Assembly: GCF_023078275.1 (NCBI RefSeq)
Contig: NC_062975.1
Span: forward strand, 7,663,141 to 7,727,140
Length of the DNA stretch: 64,000 nt
Direction of reading: 5' to 3'
DNA from: Leguminivora glycinivorella
Lineage: Eukaryota > Arthropoda > Insecta > Lepidoptera > Tortricidae
Part shown: positions 33,838 through 43,700 of the stretch, piece after piece
How the letters are laid out: the number at the start of each line of letters is the position of its first letter
How positions within the stretch are numbered: the first letter of the stretch is position 1
The notes under the pieces: model-generated
What the model was told of the DNA's origin: nothing
What the model saw: only the letters and a program-made list of their open reading frames with translations
Database searches by the model: none
Program-made: the position numbers and the translations under genes

Positions 33838-34680
33838 AACCATTGAGTAGAAATTGAGATTCAAGACTCCACTGAGGCACTGATATGGCTTCGCAGAGTC
33901 AATTGCTCGCTAGCGGCGGCAACAGCGCTGCGACCTGAACTCGCCTTCACCCCGTAATGAGTCGGTTACATCACTCACGGACTCTGGTTCATTCAAATTG
34001 GTTTAAAACGGCTTCATCCCCGGTCCATTAAAGTGGACCCCTCTTTAGAAGAGAGTAGGGTATATGGATACCTACATATACTCTTGAGTATTCTTTTTAT
34101 GGAGTAGTAACTGAGATTCTACTTATATGGCTTCGCCGAGTCGAATGCTCGCCAGAGGCGGCAACAGCGCTGCGACCTGAACTCGCCTTCACCCCGTAAT
34201 GATTCGGTTATAGGTTATAGTATGAATTTTCTGAGATGAACTTTTCGGTTTTGCCCTAATCTGTTAAACAAAGGCCTTTGTTTCTATTATTCGCGGCGGT
34301 TAGCTCCCGTTTCCACAGCACGTGCTGAAGTCTCAGTGTAGTTAAAAAGCAACTATCATGATAGCAATAAGGTTCAAATTTATTAAACAGTTTGCAGTGT
34401 GCAGGTAACTTTTTTTGAAGATGACAAAACGTGTTATCTCCGAAAGGGCTTTTTATGGATTTGAACCTTATTACTATCATGATAGTTGCTTTTTAACTAC
34501 ACTGAGACTATAGCACGTGCCGTTTAAACGGGAGCTAACCGCCGCGAATAATAGAAACAAAGGCCTTTGTTTAACAGATTAGGGCAAAAGCGAAAAGTTC
34601 ATCTCAGAAAATTCATACTATACATCACTTACAAATTTGGTGGACTCAAATTGGTTTAGAGGATTTATCAACCAAATTTC
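33838..34680. repeat. Direct duplication of about 200 bp, second copy split by a MITE
   Basis: GGCAACAGCGCTGCGACCTG and TGAACTCGCCTTCACCCCGT occur at about 33917-33956 and again at 34160-34197 with high identity; flanking bases align from GAGTAGAAATTGAGATT / GAGTAGTAACTGAGATT. After the second copy the match is interrupted at CGGTTA by the 407-bp MITE and resumes at 34622 with CATCACTTACAAATTTGG versus CATCACTCACGGACTCTGG. Confidence 0.7.
34216..34622. mobile_element. MITE with about 170-bp inverted repeats
   Basis: TATAGTATGAATTTTCTGAG at the left end is mirrored by CTCAGAAAATTCATACTATA at the right end, and the arms extend about 170 bases each (GGCCTTTGTTTCTATTATTC, CTATCATGATAG). The middle is about 60 bases. 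A related fragment with AACGTGTTATCTCCGAA lies near 35250-35300. Confidence 0.8.
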
Positions 34681-34794
34681 GCACAATAGAGATTTGAGTG
34701 TTTTAGGATCTCGCGACCGTCGGACTATCGAGATCAAGATTTGACAAAGAAAATAAAAAATTGTTACGTGCATTTGATCAGTTGTAGCATATTA

Positions 34795-35225
34795 GTAGTA
34801 GTAGTAGTAAACTCTTTATTGTACAATTAATAACAAAAAACAGTAATTGCAGTAAAGAACAGTACAAAGGCGAACTTAGTGATGTGCAAGTTGCGGAAAC
34901 TTTCCAAAAAAATCTTAAATTTCTTGAAAAATTCACGAAACTTTCACGAAAAATAAAGGGAATTTAAATTTATGAAATGGAAAGTTTCTATCCATACAAT
35001 TGTCCATACAAAGTAGGTATGAAAAGTTTCCGAAGTTTTCCTATGTGAAAATTTCAGAATTTTGGAAACTTTCCGTCGACACATCAGTAGGCGAACTTAT
35101 CCCTTTGAGGGATTTCTTCCAGTTAACCTTTAGATTAGTACGTAGTCGTAAAAAGCTAAGTTGATAACGATATTGAAAGTCCGGCCGACAGGTAATTTGT
35201 AAAAAAAGAGCAATGCGTGTGGGCA
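34795..35225 (-). mobile_element. Retroposon 3' end split by a MITE
   Basis: On the minus strand the sequence has GGTTAACTGGAAGAAATCCC, then TCCCTCAAAGGGATAAGTTC, and near 34800-34860 the GTACAATAAAGAGTTTA tail with (ACT)n. The same retroposon sequence occurs in plus orientation at 42558-42635. It is interrupted at GGCGAACTTA by the insertion 34879-35088. Confidence 0.6.
34879..35088. mobile_element. MITE with 11-bp flanking duplication
   Basis: TGATGTGCAAGTTGCGGAAA at the left and TTTCCGTCGACACATCA at the right are inverted. AGGCGAACTTA flanks both sides (34868-34878 and 35089-35099), a duplication made on insertion. The interior has several GAAACTTTCC/GGAAAGTTTC words. Confidence 0.65.
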
Positions 35226-36833
35226 ATTAGTACAGGTATTTTTTTTGATGACGAAACGTGTTATCTCCGAATGAACTTTTTATGAATTTGAACCATATTA
35301 TTAGGTTGCTACAGTTGGATTTTAGAAGAGTTGCTCCCGGTTACTTGTAAAGGCGTTTTTAGACTGCTAACTGCACAAAAGAAACAATACTCTTTGTTTA
35401 GCAAGTTGGGAAACGATCATTTCACAAAACTCAGACTACCTATATTAAAAACCAACCACCTCCGTTTAAAAATTACAATTTGAGAGATAGGATAACGAAC
35501 TAAATACCTACTAAAATAAAACACATAGTTTGTGATTTTCATTTTTATGTACCACCACAAGCAGAACATGTAACTATTGTCTTTTTACATGATTGTGAAG
35601 AGCATCTAATACAGTGTCCATTATTTTATGATTATATTGATTATACAATTTTGTATTAAAGTTTATTAAAATATTTACAACGAAAGATTGACAGTTATGG
35701 AACGAGGCCGCTATACCTAGATGTAATTCTGAAGAGCTAGCACATGATTTTCGCGACAGTATCTCTTAGCGACACAGGTAACACGATTTTCTAATTGTAT
35801 TATTGACATTATGACGGGTAGCCTATGTCGCGGCGACATAGTCTCGAGACAATAATGTGCTAAGCCCGACTCACATTTTAGAAATAAAAAGTTAAATTAC
35901 ATTTTTAACCGTCGCGTCACAACTTGGAGTTGAAAAGTCATTAAGGTATGCATGGTTGCTTCCAAAATAGCAAATCTACATTATTTTGTTATACCATATT
36001 TAAAGGACCTTGACTTAACCGTCAACCTGAGGTCGATTTGTTTTACTTGGTTAGGTATTTGACTAAAAGTAAACAAAAATGATATAATCAATATTCTAAC
36101 AGTATCAATGTTAGTAAATATTTTCTGTGTAACAATGGAAATTGTTGTTCAAAACGTAATAACTACGTTACGTGGGTTATTTTTAGTCAAATACCTCTTT
36201 GAAATAAAATGGATCTAAACTCACGCCGCTGCAGTACGATGCGTCTACTCATTCTTACGTATAAAAACTAAAACATAAAATAAAAATCATCTACATATTG
36301 TAGAAAAATTGTGGGGTTAGATATCGTATAATGATAAGGAAAAAGTAAAAGAAAAAACGACGCGAAATTATGATTTTTGTTGTGTTTATGAACAATCCCA
36401 TAGATTTCTTTTTACAGTTGTTTTTTTCTTCTACTTTTTCCTAATGGAACACGATACTGAATATGTTCATAAATATCGATCACACAACTTTCATTACATC
36501 CTGTACGTACAAATAACGAGTAACCGTTTCGCACTGCAATAGCGACGATTATAAAGTTCTATTATAAATAAATATCATTTTCACATAATCTAAAATACTA
36601 TTTGTAATATATGTAAGTATGAATTGTATTTTCAAAGTAAGAACAATCATTGTCCGTTTTTAATGTGTACACTTACAATGTCTATTAGCACTTATATTGT
36701 TCAATTCGACAGTTCTATTGATGAGCACGGCACATCCCCATGTTTGTAAAAAGGGTTAAACTTTTTTGAATGTCGCAGACTGTAAATGTTGACTGCAAGG
36801 CAGGCGGCGGGGCCGGTACGGCACTAGTTTGTA
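35226..36833. other. Non-coding stretch with MITE family H3 copy 2
   Basis: 35736-35866 is a diverged copy of the H3 MITE (GCTAGCACATGATTTTCGCG ... ATAATGTGCTAAGCCC). Otherwise AT-rich, with a small inverted pair GTATTTGACTAAAAGTAA / TTTTTAGTCAAATACC at about 36054 and 36180. The right end, from about 36770, holds a partial copy of the sequence just after the GPS2 stop codon (GCCGGTACGGCACTAG versus GCCGGTACAGCACTAG). Confidence 0.5.
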
Positions 36834-37406
36834 CAGTGGTGGGCAACTTTTTTCATTGCGGGGCAAAATTTGAAGGAATTTTAGAGGCGGACCAGATTTC
36901 GATACAAGTACGGAAGAGATTAAGCACAAAACGCGTGGCGATAAATTAAAACGCAACTGAAGGGAGTGTTTTAAAGCGACATGAGTTACGAATTTTTTTA
37001 GTACAGATGGCGCTCCGATGCTTCGACCTGACAATAAATTAACCACTTCTCGCACTAGTGCGTAAAAAAACACCATCTGTAGGTACTGAAAAAAACATTT
37101 AAAAAATGACGTACGATATTCGTGCGAAAAGGAAATACGTAACTCGTGGCTATTTAAAACACTCTCTTCGGTCGTGTTTTAATTTATCGCCAGTCGTTGC
37201 GAACTTCCTTTTTTTCGCACTTGTATCGTAATGTACCATTCCTCCCTTCGGACGTGTTTTAATTTATCGCCACTCGTTTCGAAGCTCCTGTTTTTCGCAC
37301 TTGTATCGTAATGTACTATTTTAGTGCAGTGCTGGATATATCATACCCTATTTAAAAATCCTTTCGCGGCCTGATAAAATCCTTCCGCGGGCCTTGCCCA
37401 CCACTG
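36834..37406. mobile_element. hAT-like non-autonomous element
   Basis: Inverted ends CAGTGGTGGGCAA (36834-36846) and TTGCCCACCACTG (ending 37406) have the CAG...CTG form of hAT transposons. The sub-terminal parts match too (TTGCGGGGCAAAATT / CGCGGGCCTTGCCC). The interior has a duplicated block, TGTTTTAATTTATCGCCA, at about 37177 and 37256. The expected 8-bp duplication is not visible, perhaps because the adjoining MITE was inserted at the right end. Confidence 0.65.
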
Positions 37407-37407
37407 A

Positions 37408-37554
37408 GGCCGATAGTCCACTATCATATGTTTATCATAGAAATATGATCATAGGTCTGTATGCCTCTTTTTTTCTACAGCGTGAAGAAAAAGGACGGCA
37501 TGTTGCCTATGCGCATATTTCTATGATAAACATATGATAGTGGAGTATCGGGCT
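37408..37554. mobile_element. Foldback MITE family H4, copy 1
   Basis: Arms GTCCACTATCATATGTTTAT and ATAAACATATGATAGTGGA fold back over about 48 bases. A second copy is at 41776-41916 in a GPS2 intron. It directly abuts the hAT-like element. Confidence 0.75.
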
Positions 37555-37613
37555 GAGTCAGTAGCTCACTTCCCGGCAGCCCCACACTGCGGGGCAGGCC
37601 GGTACAGCACTAG

Positions 37614-37709
37614 CTAGTAGCGGTGGCGGCTCGGGTACATGGTGGCGTTCTGCACGCTGGCGCTCGACTGCACGGGGTAGCCTTGCGTTATGCTGCCGGG
37701 TTTCGATGT
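37614..37709 (-). CDS. GPS2: GPS2 coding exon 9 (last)
   Basis: The acceptor is CCCTCCCGCAG|ACATCG, with a good pyrimidine tract. 31 codons, TSKPGSITQGYPVQSSASVQ then NATMYPSRHRY, end at TAG (37614-37616). The Tyr/Arg/His-rich end resembles the FYHK-type end of vertebrate GPS2. The 3' UTR continues leftward; the polyadenylation site cannot be fixed because MITE copies and an hAT-like element follow. Confidence 0.85.
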   Translation of the reverse strand, partial: TSKPGSITQGYPVQSSASVQNATMYPSRHRY

Positions 37710-40700
37710 CTGCGGGAGGGAATAGATAGATCAGCCCACAGAACTTAATTTAGATAGAAGAAACAAATTCATATATTTGTATAGGGGCCGAGCGTGTCAA
37801 ATTTTGTACTGAAGTTGATTCTTGCCTGTAATTTTAAATATGTCTCAGGCTCTTGATTGTTCATAATTTTTGTGTTGTTGCAATTGAATATCACGTAACG
37901 AGACATTTTTTATGTTTTGGTTGACTTCAACTTACAAAAATTGACGCCCGAAAGCTGCAAGCTGCGAGTAAAGACGGACAACTCAGTGGATTTCACTGAG
38001 TTCATTTGACACGCTAAGTAGATACGTTTGCTTGATCTATGGTATATATGACATCTCTGGATCAGCCCCTCTAGCATAACTTGCCTTGTCGCGCTTGATG
38101 TATGGACTCGCGCGCGACAAGGCAAGTTGTGCTAAAGGGTCGGTTTGGTCATAAGTACAGCGTCAAGTTCAAAAATGTTGGTGTCTATCTCTTGTCTCCT
38201 TTCCAGACTCCAGAGAAATTATGTTTTAGTGATTCATTTGACAATATTTCACATTTCATAAGTAGTTTTATTTGCTTTGAACCTTAACCTCGTAAGGCCC
38301 ACCGTAGTTAGTTTTCCCATTTTGAATTTGTCCCTTATTCTATAAATAAATTGGTAAGATTTTCGTTTGTTACAAAAATCAATGTAACAATGGAAATTCT
38401 ACTTTATCAGTTCAAGGTTCAAATTAGATTGCAACACTATGTACATTGTAATGTACATTGGGCCTTACGAGGTTAAATCGGAACTATTGACGACGTGCGT
38501 GAAAGAGTGGCGCTGATTATTACAAATACACCTATTTAATCTTATGGACACGAATTAATGTTAGCGACGGCCGTTGGAAGTAATTTGATTCAATAAGATT
38601 TTACACAAAAAAACTCACAAAGCGTGGACAGTACAGGTGAAGTACTGTTTCTTTCTGCGACGCGAAACAAAAACGAAACGCCGCGAAAGATAGTCTGGCT
38701 CTGTCGCACCAATACGCAAGAGCGATAGAGATAGATATCTACGAGCGTTTCGTTTCGTGACCGTTTGTGCCATTCGGCTACGTACCCTGTAGTGTATGCG
38801 GGACATAGCTTGTTTATCATTGTCAAGGCCCGACCTAAATTAGCCATAATTAATATCTGTATTAAACCAATAGTTAAAGGTCAACCTAAATGTCACGCAC
38901 GTACACAGCTACTATATAAAACGTAGCAACTACTAATAAAGATTTCATTCTTCATTCATTACTCAACTGGAATCAATAGTATCATTTAAGATAAAAGATA
39001 AGATAAAAATCATTTATTGTATAAACCATTCTACTCTATTTCATTCATTTACTACCGCTAACGCCGCACATTACATGGCGACCTTGCCAGGATACTTGTA
39101 TGGTAAATCAATAATATGCTTAGAAAAGGGTTAAGATCATCAATGTCGTAATTAATGTGAGGCACATACATACGTGTTCAAAATAAGTGAGGTTTATGCA
39201 CTGACCTGCACCTGCATGTGGCTGGGCTGGTGCACTAGATGCCGGCCGGCGGGCGCGTACACCACGGCGGTGCTCACTGACGGGTGCACTGCCTCGCTCA
39301 GCCCGATCACCACTTGCTGGCCCTGGTAACAAACAATTCAGTCAACAACAACCATCATGGTATAATCAGCAGAGGCAAATAACAAAGTAAACTTTCAGAT
39401 ATCTTTCTTTATAATTCCACTTACGCCTTAATTGATTTGAGAAATTTGATATTCGCGGTATACCCTCAGAAATCGGAAAGGATGACCTATTTTTTACAAT
39501 TTGACTGAATGTCTTATGTCATATTATTAGACCTCTTTTCCGACCTCTGATATCCACCAACATGTGCAACGTTTTTGCACATTTTACCACTCCCTTGTCC
39601 TGATAACCAACACTTTCAACACCATAGTAAATACAATACATAGGCCAAGCCGATTCATATGCTTGACCTGTACAACCAAAATACGGTTGTTTTCGTAGTC
39701 GGCAACTACTTCACTTGTCAGAAGAGTCGCAACGGATGAAATGCGTGTGTTGCCTAACGATTTTAAATTTCCAACTAGTAGGTATTCATTTTATATTTTG
39801 CTCTTTTCAACTAGTGATTTCCATTGCGGTTAGCTCTTCTCAAAAGTTGGCCAGTTTATATTACCTGCTTATCCTTCTTGGGCTCGAGATGCTGCTCCCT
39901 GTTATGGAGCATGTAGAGGTACAGCTGCGGCTGCGGCGCGGCGTACATCAGCCCCGTGCGGTGCGTGTGTGCGTACAGTAGTACTACAGAATAGGTGTCC
40001 AACTCACCTGCTTGTCCTTCTTGGGCTCGGCATGCTGCTCTCTATTGTTGAGCATGTCCAGGTACAGCTGCGGTTGCGGCGCGGCGTACATTAGCCCCGC
40101 ATGATGTGTGTGTGGCGTGTGCGGCGTGTGTGGCGTGTGCGCGTGGTGCGCGTACAACAGCGGTGGCGGCCGCTCGCCCACTACCACCCCGGATGTCGGC
40201 ATGGCGTAATACGCCCCTGATGTCACGGACCCGGAATTGCCCCCGTACTGGGACGGCTCTGTAATGAAATGTTGTGTAAGCGCAACAATATTACACTGAT
40301 TGTACTTAGACATTTGACCATAAAGTGCTGTAGAAATCTGACGAACGCGACGCGAATATGCGAACTTCCGTAATACTTAAATAAATAAAAAATATTAAAA
40401 CATATTGCATTTATGGCTTATAATTAATTAAGAGCACATTTCGTCGTTTCGAATCCTTTGCAGTTGCGTTCGTAGTCAACGGATGACTGAAGAAAAAATA
40501 TAAATCGATACTCTAGTTCACAATCGTACTAATTACGCGAAAAAAATATTGCAATGAAGACTTAATAACAGTACAGTATAGAAATTGAAAAAGATTAATG
40601 TCAAAGAGAAAATATTAATGCTGAGCATTGGAGCATGACTTAATTTAATGGTTAGTCTGTTATTTTTGTCATATGAAGCGCAAGAAATTCGAGTAAATTT

Positions 40701-43700
40701 GGACAGAAATTTTGAAGAGAATATATTTTTTTAATAAAGAAATACTACTTACATATCATTTTTTTAACATTCACATCACATCAATAAGCTAGTACAGCAC
40801 AAGACAACACAACAGTGAAAAATAAAAAGGTTGAAAAAAAAAGGATAATTTAAAAGACGATTAGAGGACACATGCTATTAGTGGCATGATATTGAAATAT
40901 CTAATGTGACTTAATGGTTCTATTACTAGGTCGTACCTCACTGAGCTATATTTGCGTCAGCATTTATGTAGAATCTCTTTTCTAGTAAACAAAAGAGAAG
41001 AGATGTAGTTATACTTGCGCAATCAAAATAGCAAAGTGAGTTACGAGATTTAAAAGTAAATGACGCTAAAAAGATCCGATAGCCAGCATATTTCAAGAGA
41101 TGTAAGAATAAAATTACAAGTTACTACTCGAATGAGAAAAGAACAAAAAAATGTGTAAGTAGATCAAAATGAATGTCTCAATGAAGAGATGTCAAAATGA
41201 AGACGCCATAACCAGTTAAAATGGTAAAGGGTTACAAAATGGAAAAATAAAATGAAAATGGAAGGAAATAAAATGAAACGGAGCAAGCGATGGCGACTAC
41301 TGGTACACTCACTGTTCCAAAGTACGGCCCGCATTTGCCGGCCCATGCGGCCGTCTTCTACTTCTGCAAAAGATTATCACACGAATATTGGCGTACATTA
41401 TTGTATTTGTATTGAAAACTATTAATGATCCAGTGAAAAATATGAGAATCAAAGAGTTGGTACGTCGCTAAAGACAAATTGTGATTTCATAATGAGCTGA
41501 TTTCGCACGCACATAATGTCAATAACAGATTTTAAGCCGTTCGGCGCACAGAATCAAGTTATAAGTGTGTGCGTGTCATGCGTAAACACTAAGGAATCAG
41601 CGTATTATAAATTCAATTAATCGTTTTGTTTTAACGTCTCCTATCTTGGCCTGTCTTTCAAGTCTATGTCAGTGAAATTTTATTTCTGACAGTTTTTGAC
41701 CAAAAACATAGATTGGACCTTTTCTTTTTGCAGTAAAGTTTGACTTCATACTCATTCTTCTAATAGTTTCTCTAAGGCCGAGTCCACTATCATTATGTTT
41801 GTCATAGAAATATGACCATAGGCAACATGCCGTCCTTTTTCTTCATGTTGGAGAAAAAGGGAGGCATCATCAGGATCATATTTCTATGATAAACATATGA
41901 GAGTGGACTATCGGTATAATAGCCGGGTCCACACTAACTGAGCAGCTTCGCGCGTTAAGAGGCCGTACTTATGCGCGCACGTTTGCCTCGCCTGAGAAAA
42001 CATGCTCGGCAAGATGGGGGCACTCAGTCAGTTGCTCAAAATAGTACTTATAAGAAACTAGACTCAAACAAGGTTGTTACAGCATCTTATATCATCGCTA
42101 TTAGCTCTTATTACTTCACAAGGTATGTAATGATACTTACTGTGGTCGGAGTAAACCGGCTGATGTTTCATGGGCGGTTGGTGGAGGCGCTGGGAATACA
42201 GCGCGTATGTGGGGGAGGGGCTGCGAGCTCGCTTCGCCCCGGCTTGGATGGGCCCGCGGACTATGGTCTGCTGTTGGAGAAAGTAAACTTGTAAGATTTG
42301 ATGATTCATTGGTAATGTTAGTGATGTATCTTAAATGCTTTACAGATAGCTAAAACTAACTTAGACAATTTGTTAGTGTTGATTGAATTTGTTATAAAGA
42401 TAATCAAACATCTCTCTGACGCCAACAACATTCCACCTTATTGTAACTACTCTGTTGTTTTGTAGTTGGGAGTCAGGTTACAAAATGCCTAACAGTTGAG
42501 GCTTTTGCTCAAAAACCGAAAACGGCATGGATATGAACTACACACTGAAAAAAAAGGTTAACTGGGAGAAATCCCTCAAAGGGATAAGTTCGCCTTTGTA
42601 CTTCATATCTCAATGTATGTTATTTTTAATGTGTAATAAGGGCCACTTGCACCAACGAAAATGGAGGGTTAACCCACCATTTTATATGGAATATGACAGA
42701 TGACAGCCCACTAACCCTGAGTTAAGTGGTTGGTGCAAGTGGGCCTAAAGAGTTACTACTACTACTGTGTGATCTGGGTCATAGATGTTCAGCACCATAA
42801 GTGTTTTCTAAGCAGCCGTTTTTATTTCTTCAAGAGTAAGCGATAAAACGGTACGCTTACGGCATGTCTGTATGATTCCTGCCTTCACTATTTATACTCG
42901 TAAGCAGAAGTGGACAACACTTTACAACAAATTCCACTAAACATTATAAGAAATAAAATCAAAATATTACCTTGTTCAGCATGTGGGAACTGAGAGGTGG
43001 TGGCCTGCCCTGGATTGTATTTGTTCACCTTGCCCTGTAGATGTTGACATCGGGAACATCGGAATCTGTATGTTGCCCATTGGCATTTTCATCGGTTGGT
43101 TTTCACTGTTGATTAAACAAATTATGTTAAAGTGGCAGCATGAAATGGAGTTGCTGATTTATCAAACATTTATTTTGAAAAACAATTGTGATGGTATATC
43201 GAGGAGTGATCTTCATACTAGTCTTTTTAGTATTAATACCTAGTCAGCCATCTGCAATCTGGAAAATGGCATCACTCCGCAGTTGTGCTAGCATAGTTTG
43301 CTACACCCTGACGCTAGGAGCTTGCAATTTACGAATTAGAGTGATTCAAAGTAAGCATATTTCCACTACCATTGGTAGCTGATATTAGTTCTATGTTATT
43401 AACAAAATAAATTGTTCATATCTAAGTCTTTCACCACCCCCTTTCTTCCCGTGGGTGTCGTAGAAGGCGACTATGGAATTTGGGTTAAATTGTGGCGTAG
43501 GCGAGAGGCTGGCAACCTGTCACTGCAATGTCACAATTTCGTTTTCTTTCAACCCCTTATTTGCCAAGAGTGGCCCTGAAGCTTCAGTAGTTTCATGTGC
43601 TCTGCCTACCTCTTTATGGGATACAGGCGTGATTGTATGTATTGTATGTATCTAAGTCTTGTCTAGTGTGGGACCATAGAACTAATTGTCTGTAAATCTT

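Noticed and set aside
43029..43105. GPS2 exon 4 ending at the earlier donor CAAG|GTGAAC
   Set aside because: It would keep the first frame but enters exon 5 in the wrong phase, destroying the coding sequence shared by exons 5 to 9.
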